Source: Pseudomonas sp.
GTDB lineage: Bacteria > Pseudomonadota > Gammaproteobacteria > Pseudomonadales > Pseudomonadaceae
DNA: 64,000 nt
Direction: 5' to 3'
Assembly: GCA_030699825.1 (NCBI GenBank)
Contig: JAUYKV010000039.1
Location: 1-64,000, forward strand
Below the pieces are notes generated by a model that was not told the DNA's origin, ran no database searches, and saw only the letters and a program-made list of their open reading frames with translations. Numbering within the stretch: the stretch's first letter is position 1; every line of letters begins with the position of its first letter. Below are positions 20,201-28,191 of the stretch, piece after piece. Both the position numbers and the translations under genes were made by a program.

Positions 20201-21000
20201 TTCAACAGTTCTCTGCAAACGGGTTTGTCGTGGGCCACGCCGAGTAGCTCGCAGACGGTGCCGCACAGCTCGGTCTGCCTGGGCTGGGCATCAGCGCTCA
20301 GGCTGAAGGCCGAGCCCAGTACGAACAGCGGTACTTCGCGCTCCTCACGCAGCAGACCGTTGTGCGAGCGGTCGTTGTTCATGCCGTGGTCGGCAGTGAC
20401 CAGCACCTGGTAGCCGGCATCCAGCCAGCCTTGCAGGTAGTCGGCCAGGAGGATGTCGGCGACCCGTGCGCTGTTGCGGTACTGCGCGCTGTCGAGGCCG
20501 TGTTTGTGGCCGGCGTCGTCGATGTTCATCGGGTGTACCAGAAGGAAATTCGGGCTGTGGCGCAGGCGCAGGCTTTCCGCGTCGGCGAACAGGTGGGAAT
20601 CGGGATAGTGGTCGGCGTAGTAGAAATGCCCATGCTGGATCGGCAGTTCTGGGTCGTCGGTATGGCGGTCGCGGGCAGCCTCGAAAGGCGCGCGGTTATA
20701 CAGCTCGCTGACCCAGTGATAGGCCGCGGCGGCAGTGCAGAGGCCGGCGCTGCGGGCGTAGTGAAAGATGCTGCGTTGATTGGACAGGCGCACCACCTGG
20801 TTATGCACCACACCGCTGTCGATGGGCCGGGTGCCGGTGAGGATGCATTCGTACAGCGGACGGGACAGCGACGGCAGCTCGCATTCGAGCTTGTACAGCG
20901 CCGCGCGCTCGGCGCCGCAGTAGGCCTGCAGATGCCCCAGCGCATGCCGGGCCACCTCGTAGTTCAGGCCATCCAGTACCACCAGGATGACGTTGTGCAT
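20197..21000 (-). CDS. alkaline-phosphatase-superfamily phosphodiesterase/phosphatase
   Basis: The 267-residue protein carries NPP-type motifs: VVLDGL at the N terminus (metal), a nucleophile segment PSLSRPLYECILTGTRP in which Ser stands where Thr is usual, HPMNIDDAGHKHG, and the metal motif TADHGMN. No signal peptide is visible, so it should act in the cytoplasm on imported substrate. It is shorter than phosphonoacetate hydrolase (about 400 residues) and so is probably a different activity within the superfamily. It lies inside the transporter operon, between the binding protein and the permeases. Confidence 0.85.
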   Translation of the reverse strand: MHNVILVVLDGLNYEVARHALGHLQAYCGAERAALYKLECELPSLSRPLYECILTGTRPIDSGVVHNQVVRLSNQRSIFHYARSAGLCTAAAAYHWVSELYNRAPFEAARDRHTDDPELPIQHGHFYYADHYPDSHLFADAESLRLRHSPNFLLVHPMNIDDAGHKHGLDSAQYRNSARVADILLADYLQGWLDAGYQVLVTADHGMNNDRSHNGLLREEREVPLFVLGSAFSLSADAQPRQTELCGTVCELLGVAHDKPVCRELLK

Positions 21001-21036
21001 GCGCTACCTGTTCCTTGCATTGCGAAATAACGGGGG

Positions 21037-21104
21037 GTAGCCCGGATAAGCCCTGGCGCAATCCGGGAAAGCTGCAAGAGCCCACCGGATTGCATCCGGG
21101 CTAC
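21037..21104. repeat. GTAGCCCGGAT palindromic repeat
   Basis: The arms GTAGCCCGGAT (21037-21047) and ATCCGGGCTAC (21094-21104) are perfect complements, with an inner pair CAATCCGG / CCGGATTG. This is the common Pseudomonas intergenic hairpin; it fills the 119-bp gap between the binding-protein and phosphodiesterase genes and may lower expression downstream of the abundant binding protein. A half copy (CCGGATTGTGTCCGGGCTAC) lies at 58408-58427. Confidence 0.65.
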
Positions 21105-21119
21105 GGGTGGATCTCGCTG

Positions 21120-22178
21120 TTACTCCATATTGATGATGACGTTCTCCTGCCATTGCTGCGGCAGGGCCTTGGAGGTGGCTTCCCAGGCGGCGGCATCCTT
21201 GATCGGCTGCACCTTGGCGTATTGCGCGTTCGGCAGCAGCTTGGCCTGAACCTCGGCCGGCAGGGTCAGGTGTTCGGCGCGGATCGGCCGGGCATTGCCC
21301 TTGGCCAGGTTGATCTGGCCGGCGTCGCTGAAGATGTACTCGCGCGCCAGTTTGGCGGCGTTGGGGTTCTTCGCGTACTTGTTGATGATGGTGCTGTAGC
21401 CGGAGATCACCGAACCGTCGGACGGGATCAGCACTTCGAAGCGGCTCGGGTCGATCTGGTCGCGGTAGGACAGGCCGTTGAAGTCCCAGACCACGCCGAC
21501 TTCCACTTCGCCTTTTTCCAGGGTCTGGATGGTCGGGTTGGCCAGCGACAGACGGCCTTGTTCGGCGATGGCGGCGAAGTAGTCCAGCCCCGGCTGGATA
21601 TTCGTCTCGTCGCCGCCGTTGGCGATGGCCGCCGCCAGCACGCCGTTGACCGCTTGCGCCGCGGCGCTGACATCGCCGATGGCGACACGGTATTTGCCGG
21701 TTTTCAGGTCGGCCCAGCTTTTCGGCACATCCTTGACCAACTGCTTGTTGACGATAAAGGCGATGGAACCGGTGTAGGCGAGCATCCAGTGGCCATCGGC
21801 GTCCTTGGCCCAGCTCGGGATCTGTTCCCAGGTGCTCGGTTTGTAGGGCTGGGTAACCCCCTGTTTTACGGCGATGGGGCCGAAGGCGGCGCCGACGTCG
21901 CCGATATCGGCGCTGGCGTTGTCCTTCTCGGCGGCGAATTTGGCGATTTCCTGGGCCGAGCTCATGTCGGTGTCCATATGCTTGAGGCCGTAGAGTTTCT
22001 CCAGGTCGACCCAGGTGTCCTTCCAGTTGGCCCAGCTGTCCGGCATGCCCACGCTGTTCACCGCGCCTTCGGCCCGCGCGGCTTGTTCCAGCGCCTTTAC
22101 GTCCATTTCGCTCGCCATGGCCGATGCTGCCAGGGCGATGGTCGAACCTATCAATGAAGCCAGCAGTCGTTTTTTCAT
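21120..22178 (-). CDS. periplasmic solute-binding protein (phosphonate/Fe/polyamine-type)
   Basis: The 352-residue protein has a signal peptide (MKKRLLASLIGSTIALAASAMA) and an extracellular solute-binding fold related to the iron, thiamine, spermidine/putrescine and 2-aminoethylphosphonate receptors. GVVWDFNGLSYRDQID and VISGYSTIINKYAKNP are typical of the hinge region. It is the first gene of the minus-strand operon and divergent from the GntR regulator. The ligand is not determinable by eye; an organophosphorus compound is inferred from two phosphatases in the operon. Confidence 0.9.
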   Translation of the reverse strand: MKKRLLASLIGSTIALAASAMASEMDVKALEQAARAEGAVNSVGMPDSWANWKDTWVDLEKLYGLKHMDTDMSSAQEIAKFAAEKDNASADIGDVGAAFGPIAVKQGVTQPYKPSTWEQIPSWAKDADGHWMLAYTGSIAFIVNKQLVKDVPKSWADLKTGKYRVAIGDVSAAAQAVNGVLAAAIANGGDETNIQPGLDYFAAIAEQGRLSLANPTIQTLEKGEVEVGVVWDFNGLSYRDQIDPSRFEVLIPSDGSVISGYSTIINKYAKNPNAAKLAREYIFSDAGQINLAKGNARPIRAEHLTLPAEVQAKLLPNAQYAKVQPIKDAAAWEATSKALPQQWQENVIINME

Positions 22179-22202
22179 CGAAAACTCCGTTGCGGTGAGT
22201 GT

Positions 22203-22214
22203 TGGTCTAGATCA
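22203..22214. promoter_or_regulatory. candidate GntR operator in front of the binding-protein gene
   Basis: TGGTCTAGATCA is a near-perfect palindrome (one mismatch from TGGTCTAGACCA) ending 25 bp upstream of the start codon at 22178. It fits the HutC-subfamily pattern GT-N-TA-N-AC loosely. A second palindrome with the same CTAG core lies at 22462. The rest of the 308-bp divergent gap (22215-22461) shows no gene. Confidence 0.45.
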
Positions 22215-22461
22215 GCAAGAACCCAGCCAATCTAAGCTTTCTGGATGACATTTTTATGTCGCCTCTCGCCTTGCTCCGCGCTTTTGCGCCAGGGCAGACT
22301 AAACATACCCAGCGTAGACTACGGTTAGCCCCGACAAAGCTGAAAAATGAGTTGTAGCCGGCATGTTGTCTGTCGAAAGCTGTCATCTATCGGTCATTCA
22401 AATTGCTTAGGATCGCCACAAACCGCGTCCTAGCCGCCTCGGTTGAGCATATTCATCAATG

Positions 22462-22473
22462 TGGACTAGTCCA
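22462..22473. promoter_or_regulatory. candidate autoregulatory operator before the GntR gene
   Basis: TGGACTAGTCCA is a perfect 12-bp palindrome located 14 bp upstream of the regulator's ATG, partly in the ribosome-binding region. Sharing TGG-N-CTAG with the site at 22203 suggests the same regulator binds both. Confidence 0.5.
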
Positions 22474-22486
22474 GTAGAGGTCACCA

Positions 22487-23203
22487 ATGGGCGACATAGC
22501 GCCTCGGGCAGTAACCGCCATTTGCCGGGCTTTGCAAGAGCAGATCGAACACGGCTTATTGTCATCGGGCAGCCAGTTACCCGCCGAGCGCAAGCTCAGC
22601 GAAGTGTTCGACACCACCCGCATTACCTTGCGTGAGGCCCTCGGTCAGTTGGAGGCCCAGGGGCTAATCTACCGCGAAGAGCGCCGCGGCTGGTTCGTCT
22701 CGCCGGCGCGAATCACCTACAACCCGCTGGTGCGCTCACACTTCCATGCCATGGTCGGCGAACAGGGGCGGGTGCCGGCAACCGAGGTGTTGAGCGCGCG
22801 GCTGATGCCGGCCAGCGCGGAAATCTGCCAGATCCTGGCGCTGCCGGCGCTGTCCAGCGTCTATCAGATCCGCCGCGCGCGGCGCATCGACGGGCGCCTG
22901 GTGTTGTACGTCGAGCACTACCTGAATCCGGCTTACTTTCCCGGCATCCTCGATTTCGACCTGACCCTGTCGCTGACCGAGCTGTATGCCAGCGAATACG
23001 CCATTCATTACGGCCGGGTGCGTTTTGACATGGTGCCCACCGCGCTGCACAACGAAGCGGCGGCGGCCCTGAAAGTCGCGGTCGGCAGCCCGGCGCTGCG
23101 CATCGTCCGGATCAACCGCGACCAGCACGGCCGCATCATCGATTGCGACCTGGAGTTCTGGCGCCACGACGCCCTGCACGTCAGCGTCGAGGTACCGGAC
23201 TGA
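22487..23203 (+). CDS. GntR/HutC family regulator with UTRA domain
   Basis: The 238-residue regulator has an N-terminal winged helix (residues about 8-72; LSEVFDTTRITLREALGQLEAQGLI is the recognition region) and a UTRA effector domain (about 95-235; SVYQIRRARRIDGRLVLYVEHYLNP). HutC/PhnF-like proteins sense small metabolites including phosphonates and amino sugars. It is divergent from the transporter operon and most likely controls it. Effector unknown. Confidence 0.88.
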   Translation: MGDIAPRAVTAICRALQEQIEHGLLSSGSQLPAERKLSEVFDTTRITLREALGQLEAQGLIYREERRGWFVSPARITYNPLVRSHFHAMVGEQGRVPATEVLSARLMPASAEICQILALPALSSVYQIRRARRIDGRLVLYVEHYLNPAYFPGILDFDLTLSLTELYASEYAIHYGRVRFDMVPTALHNEAAAALKVAVGSPALRIVRINRDQHGRIIDCDLEFWRHDALHVSVEVPD

Positions 23204-23231
23204 CAGCTCTGTGCTGCGGCAGGGCCGGATA

Positions 23232-23248
23232 GGTGCGCCGTGCGCACC
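23232..23248. repeat. GGTGCGC-N3-GCGCACC hairpin between convergent genes
   Basis: Third copy of the 7-bp-arm inverted repeat, with loop CGT. It sits in the 98-bp gap between the convergent GntR regulator and jetD and could terminate both transcripts. Confidence 0.6.
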
Positions 23249-23301
23249 ATCGTCAGGCGGCCGCGTGGTCTCTGGCGGAATGCGTGGCCCGCCTGCCGGG
23301 T

Positions 23302-24474
23302 TCAGAGCCTTTCCAGCGCCTGCCGCAGCCAGCCGAAGCGTACATGCTCCTGTTCGAGACGCAGGCGTTCGCCGAGGCGGTCTTCGCGCAGTTCGCGGTA
23401 GAGCGCCTGCTCGGCTTCGGTCAGGCGGCCGAGGTTGGCGTTGCAGCGCTTGTCGGCCGGTTCCTGGCCCCAGAGCGCCTGGTGCTCCAGCAGGGTGGCG
23501 CGATCCATCAGCAGCGAATTGGCCTGCGGCAGGTGCACGCGCAGGCGGTCGAGAATGGCGAAACCGTGGGTGTCGATATCGCCCCAGTAATGCAGCGGTT
23601 GCTCGTGCAGCCAGGGGATCTCGCCGAGGCGCTCCAGGGCATAGCCCTGACCGAGGATCACCAGCGCGCGTTCGCGGGCGGGAAAGGCCAGGGCATTGGT
23701 TTCGTTCTCGGTGACGAATACCCGGTCGAGGTCCAGCTTGAGCCGGGCGATCTGCTCGACCGGCGCGCTGAGGTCGTTCAGGCCGCCGATCTCCAACTGC
23801 GGGTCGAGGATGCGCAGACGCACCAGCAGCGGCTTGTCGCGCAGGCCATAGCGCCGGGAAAAACCGCGCACGCCGCGGGCCTCCGCGTCCAGCACCTCGG
23901 CTTGCAGCACCCGCTCGAGCAGTTCGCCGAGCAGCCCGCGGCGCTGCTCGATAAATTTGCTGTCCACCCCGGCAATATCCAGCTGGCGCAGGTAGATACC
24001 TGAATGAGGATGCGTGCGGAACCAGTTCAGCACAGCCATTATCTTGCTCCAGTGCTCGGCCTGTTCCAGGGCGCGTAGCGGGTAGCGCGCCAACCAATCG
24101 TGCAGTTCAGGAAAGCCTGTCAGGGTCAGTCGGCTCAACCGGGCGAAGCGCTCGGCTTCGCGGTCTTTGCCGAGCAGCGCCAGGGCCGCGCCCAGGCTGT
24201 CGAGGTGGGCGCCGACGGGCACCTGGTTGCGGCCGAGCTGGCGGTGGTTGATGGCCTGCCAATCCAGACGGTAATGGCCTTCGCTCTCCTGCAGCTGGCG
24301 AATCCATTGGCGTACCTCGTCGAAACGCTCGGTCAGCGCCTTGCTGTCCGGGCGCTTGAGGCGCAGGGCCAGGGGAAACAGCGGCTCGCCGTCCAGCTGC
24401 GCGCGCAGCAGCACGCCCTGATCCCACAGGCGTTGTACTTGGGCGCGCAGGTCGGCGGGGGTGGTCCAGGTCAC
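23302..24474 (-). CDS. jetD: Wadjet nuclease subunit JetD (MksG; DUF3322/DUF2220)
   Basis: JetD is the TOPRIM-like nuclease that cuts DNA in the Wadjet plasmid-restriction complex after the SMC motor has extruded it. The 390-residue protein has the DUF3322 N-terminal region and a DUF2220 C-terminal domain with the acidic residues expected of TOPRIM: E256 and E258 in VTENETN, D299 and D301 in YWGDIDTHG. The start is probably GTG at 24474, 7 bp after the KilA-N remnant's stop; an alternative in-frame start is not obvious. It is the last gene of the jet operon. Confidence 0.9.
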   Translation of the reverse strand: MTWTTPADLRAQVQRLWDQGVLLRAQLDGEPLFPLALRLKRPDSKALTERFDEVRQWIRQLQESEGHYRLDWQAINHRQLGRNQVPVGAHLDSLGAALALLGKDREAERFARLSRLTLTGFPELHDWLARYPLRALEQAEHWSKIMAVLNWFRTHPHSGIYLRQLDIAGVDSKFIEQRRGLLGELLERVLQAEVLDAEARGVRGFSRRYGLRDKPLLVRLRILDPQLEIGGLNDLSAPVEQIARLKLDLDRVFVTENETNALAFPARERALVILGQGYALERLGEIPWLHEQPLHYWGDIDTHGFAILDRLRVHLPQANSLLMDRATLLEHQALWGQEPADKRCNANLGRLTEAEQALYRELREDRLGERLRLEQEHVRFGWLRQALERL

Positions 24475-24481
24475 GGCTTCT

Positions 24482-24757
24482 TCATCTTTTTGTGGTCACT
24501 TGAATTGCCGAGGAAAAACTGTTCCTCCCTGCTTCGTTTCTAATTCCCTCGAATTCGATGGAATTAAAACTTGGGTTATTGAGCTGTTCCCAAACGCCAA
24601 GGAACAGCACGGTATCCTTGTTCTTCAGCCATTGTTCGATCAAGGCGCTGCCGCCCTCGAAGTTCCTGACCATGTCGGTGAGCGAGATGTAGTCCTGCTC
24701 ATCGCGGCTCGTGATGCCGACCTCGGTTCCCTTGACGATGATTTTCTGGTTTTTCAT
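24482..24757 (-). pseudogene. truncated KilA-N domain protein
   Basis: The 91 residues match the N-terminal part of KilA-N domain proteins (SLTDMVRNFEGGSALIEQWL, FLGVWEQLNNPSFNSIEFEG). Full-length homologues continue after the AGxNSF segment for well over 100 more residues; here AGRNSF is followed by a short unrelated tail (SSAIQVTTKR) and a stop. KilA-N is a DNA-binding domain first seen in phages. The gene is visibly richer in A+T than its neighbours. It separates jetC from jetD by about 310 bp. I judge it a remnant, although the short product could still be made. Confidence 0.8.
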
Positions 24758-24788
24758 GCCGGTTCCCGTCCGTTGGTGAATAGCGTGC

Positions 24789-27700
24789 TCAGCTTTCGCT
24801 TTTTCTTTCTTCTTTCTCCCGCCGATATTCCTCGATGCTCAGGCAGCGCAGCATGGATTCGCGGCCCTGTTCGTTGTGCACGAAGCCGACGCTGGCGACA
24901 TAGGGTTCGATGATGTGGATCTTCTGCAGCGGGGTGACGATCAGCAGTTGCAGGTTGAGCTTCTTGAACAGTTCCAGGCCATAGCGGGCGGATTCGTCGG
25001 AGCCGCGGCCGAAGGCTTCGTCGATGACCACGAAGCGGAACGAGCGCGAGCGGGTCGCACCCCACTCCAGACCGAACTGGTAGGCGAGGCTGGCGGCCAG
25101 CACGGTGTAGGCGAGCTTTTCCTTCTGCCCACCGGATTTGCCGCCCGAATCGCTGTAGTGTTCGTGCTCGTTGTTGTCTTCGCGCCAGCGTTCGGAGGCG
25201 GAGAAGACGAACCAGTTGCGTACGTCGCAGACCTTGGCGGTCCAGCGTTTGTCCAGGTCGCTTGAGCCCTCGCGACCGCGGAAGCGCTCGATGATGCGGC
25301 GCACCTCGAGGAACTTGCTCTCGGCGTACTGCTCGTCCTCGCTGCCGCTCAGGCTGCCCTCGGTGCAGGCGCGCAGGCTGGCGCGGAACTCGTTGATCTC
25401 AGGGTCGCCGTTGTTTTCCGCCTCCAACTGGATCAGGCGGCCGGGGTTGTAGTCGATCTCGCGCAGGGACAGGTTGATGCTGTCGATGCGCTCGCGGATG
25501 TCGTGTTGCTCGCGGCCCAGTTGGTTCTGGAAGTTGGCCACCTCGCGGATGGTGTTCTCGTTGAGCAGGGCCTTGAAGCGCTGTTCGTACTGCGGCAGGC
25601 CGTCCTGCTCGAGGCTGGCGAGCATGGCCCGGTAGTCGGCGGCGGCGGCCACGCTGGCGTCGACCTCGCGGGTCTCCAGGGGGTAGGCGTTGCGGTAGTC
25701 GCTCATCGCCTGGGTGATCTTCTCGCGCAGGCGATCAAGCTTGCCTCGTTCGGCGTCGATGCGCGCCTGCAGCCATTGGCGCATGTCCTTTTCACGGTTG
25801 TCGCAGGCTTCCACCGTCAGGCTGTGTTCGCCCAGGGCGGCGTCGCGCAGTGACTCGAGCTGGGCGAACAGGGCGAGCTGGCTGGGTTCGGCGGCGTCCA
25901 GGCGCTGTTGGCATTCGTCGATCTGCGCCTGGGCGTTGTCGCGTTTTTCCGCGCAGCGGGCCAGCTCGCTGTTCTTCTCGTCGAGCTGTTCCTGGCACTG
26001 GCGCAGTTGGCTTTCCAGGGTGCGCAACTGTTCTTGCAGGGTGCGCAGAGTGTCGGATTCGGCCTCGAGCTGGCGGCGTTCCTGCTCCAGGCGTTCGATC
26101 TCCAGCAGCAGCGGGCGCCAGTCGAGTTCCTGGAAGTGCTGGAAGGTGGAGAGCTTGTCGAGGTTGCCGATGCGCGCGTCCAGAACCTTCTGCTGGCCCT
26201 GCAAGCGGGCGATTTCGGCGCCTATCTCTTGCAGACGGCTTTGCAGATCGCTGGCCTGCTTGTCCAGGGCGGCGATTTTCTCCTGGTTGCTCCAGCCGAG
26301 CACGTAGCGGCTGCGGTCGTCGAGGCGGCTGCGGTCGTCCTTCTCGTGGCGTTCCTGGCCGGCCTTGATCTGGCCGTTGCGGCTGACGGCTTTCTCTTCG
26401 CGACGGAATTGCTCCAGGGAGGCGCAGCAGGCGTAGTCAAAACGCCGCGCCAGTTCGCCCTCGATCCAGTCGTAGAACGGCGAGTCGGGGCGCAGCGACA
26501 GCTTGCGCACCAGCGAATCGGGGTGCAGCTCGGGCAGGCCCTGGGCGCGCCGCTGGCGCACGCGGAAATACACCAGGCGCTGGCCCAGGTGGGTGTCTTC
26601 CACCCATTGCGCGACCCGGGCGTAGTGGCTGTCGGGCACCAGCAGCGACAGGCCGAAGTTGTGCAGCAGGCGTTCGGCCACGCCCTGCCAGTCGCGTGCG
26701 TCTTCGTGGACCTGGATCAGCTCGCCGGCGAACGGCAGCTCGTCCTCATCCAGTTGCAGCGCCGCGCACAGGCGCTGGCGGATTTCCAGGATGCGCGCCG
26801 GGATGTTCGAGCGGCGGCCGCGTAGCGAGGCCAGTTCCTCGTGCAGTTCCTGGTGCTGCTGGCGCAGGCGGTGGAACTGCACCGAGCTTTCGGTCTCGCT
26901 ATTTTTAGCCTGGTCGCGCGCTTGCAGGCTGTCTTCCCGCTGGCTGGCCAGGGCCTGCAGATTGGCCAGGAAGGGCTCGGCCGACAGCGCCTGCGGCAGT
27001 TCCAGGGCCCCGGCCAGGGCATCGTACTGTTCGGCGCGGCCCTGCCGGCGTTGCTGCTCGGCACTCTTGGCGTGGATCTCGGTCTTGATCGCGGCCAGGC
27101 GGTCGCCGCCGTTCTGGGCGATGGCGCGGTTCAGCTCATCGCGCCGCGCCTGGCCCTGTTCGCGGCGCTCGCCGAGGGCGCGACGTTGCTCGCCGAGGCG
27201 GGCGCTGTCCTGTTCCAGATTGGTCAGGCGCTTGCCGAGCAATTCGCCCTTGAGCTGGGCGAACCAGGGCGACAGCGCCTCGCGGCAGGCGGTGAAGTGC
27301 TCGGCCTCGGCGGCGACGGTGGCATGACGCTGGCAGTCCTCGCTCAGCGGGCGCAGCCGGGCGATCTGGTCCTTGGCCTTGAGCACCGCCTCGTGGGCGC
27401 GGTTGAGGTCGTCGAAGTGATTGATCAGCGCGCCGATACGTGCCTGCATCGGCAGCTCTTCGAGCATATGCTCGCGGACGAAGTCGGTGAGGTTGCCCAC
27501 CGATTTCATCGACACGGTCTGGCTGAACAGTTCCAGGGCCTGCTCGTTGTCGATGCCGAAGCGGCGGCGGAAGGCCGCGCCATAGGCGCTGAAGCTTTCC
27601 TCGAGAATCACGTTGGGCAACTCGCGCAGGCGCTTGCGCAGGGCCGAGAGGTCGCTGCCGAAGTTGGCGAAATGCTCGGTGATCGACAGCGCGCGGTCGG

Positions 27701-28172
27701 CCACCAGATAAAAGCGCGCCGGTTGGCCGCGGTTCTCTGTGAGCCAGAACACCTGGGCCAGGGTTACGTGCTGGTCGAAGCCCTCGTTATAGAAATGACC
27801 GAGGATCACCGAGTAGCTGTTGTGGTCGCGCAGCGCCACCGGCTTGGCGCTGAGGCCTGCATCGCTGCGTTCCGATTTGTAGTGGCCGAGCACGTAGGAA
27901 CGTAGGCTGCGCTCCTTGGCCTCGGCACCGGCGGCCTTGTTGTAGGCGATCCTCGAAGCCGGCACCAGCAAGGTGGTGACGGCGTCCACCAGGGTCGATT
28001 TGCCGGAGCCGATGTCGCCGGTCAGCAGCGCATTGTCGCCGCCGGCCGGGAAGCGCCAGACGCGCTGGTGGAAGGTGCCCCAGTTGTAGACCTCGAAGGA
28101 ATGCAGGCGAAAGCCGGCGCGCTCGTCGCTGCTGGCGAAATCCAGCAGTTGCAGGGTTTCCGGGGTGGTCAT
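24789..28172 (-). CDS. jetC: Wadjet SMC-like ATPase JetC (MksB)
   Basis: JetC is the DNA-loop-extruding motor. The start at 28172 (MTTPETLQLLDF) has GAGGAG upstream and gives 1127 residues; the longer frame from 28214 is rejected. Walker A GDIGSGKST is at 52-60. Long coiled-coil arms (Glu/Gln/Leu/Arg-rich) occupy most of residues 270-960. The ABC signature (KSGGQKEKLAY) and Walker B (FVVIDEAFGRGSDES) lie near residues 1010-1050. It is MukB-like but shorter. It follows the AlbA_2 gene by 19 bp. Confidence 0.93.
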   Translation of the reverse strand: MTTPETLQLLDFASSDERAGFRLHSFEVYNWGTFHQRVWRFPAGGDNALLTGDIGSGKSTLVDAVTTLLVPASRIAYNKAAGAEAKERSLRSYVLGHYKSERSDAGLSAKPVALRDHNSYSVILGHFYNEGFDQHVTLAQVFWLTENRGQPARFYLVADRALSITEHFANFGSDLSALRKRLRELPNVILEESFSAYGAAFRRRFGIDNEQALELFSQTVSMKSVGNLTDFVREHMLEELPMQARIGALINHFDDLNRAHEAVLKAKDQIARLRPLSEDCQRHATVAAEAEHFTACREALSPWFAQLKGELLGKRLTNLEQDSARLGEQRRALGERREQGQARRDELNRAIAQNGGDRLAAIKTEIHAKSAEQQRRQGRAEQYDALAGALELPQALSAEPFLANLQALASQREDSLQARDQAKNSETESSVQFHRLRQQHQELHEELASLRGRRSNIPARILEIRQRLCAALQLDEDELPFAGELIQVHEDARDWQGVAERLLHNFGLSLLVPDSHYARVAQWVEDTHLGQRLVYFRVRQRRAQGLPELHPDSLVRKLSLRPDSPFYDWIEGELARRFDYACCASLEQFRREEKAVSRNGQIKAGQERHEKDDRSRLDDRSRYVLGWSNQEKIAALDKQASDLQSRLQEIGAEIARLQGQQKVLDARIGNLDKLSTFQHFQELDWRPLLLEIERLEQERRQLEAESDTLRTLQEQLRTLESQLRQCQEQLDEKNSELARCAEKRDNAQAQIDECQQRLDAAEPSQLALFAQLESLRDAALGEHSLTVEACDNREKDMRQWLQARIDAERGKLDRLREKITQAMSDYRNAYPLETREVDASVAAAADYRAMLASLEQDGLPQYEQRFKALLNENTIREVANFQNQLGREQHDIRERIDSINLSLREIDYNPGRLIQLEAENNGDPEINEFRASLRACTEGSLSGSEDEQYAESKFLEVRRIIERFRGREGSSDLDKRWTAKVCDVRNWFVFSASERWREDNNEHEHYSDSGGKSGGQKEKLAYTVLAASLAYQFGLEWGATRSRSFRFVVIDEAFGRGSDESARYGLELFKKLNLQLLIVTPLQKIHIIEPYVASVGFVHNEQGRESMLRCLSIEEYRREKEERKSES

Positions 28173-28191
28173 ATTTGGCTCCTCTTGAGCA

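Noticed and set aside
16854..22178. Ferric iron importer operon
   Set aside because: The binding protein and permeases are compatible with iron uptake, but two phosphatases and a UTRA-type GntR regulator in the operon fit an organophosphorus substrate better; not fully excluded.
24789..28172. Housekeeping MukB or MksB condensin instead of Wadjet
   Set aside because: The presence of a JetD (DUF3322/DUF2220) nuclease with intact acidic residues in the same operon identifies the MksG-containing defence type; plain MksBEF and MukBEF lack it.
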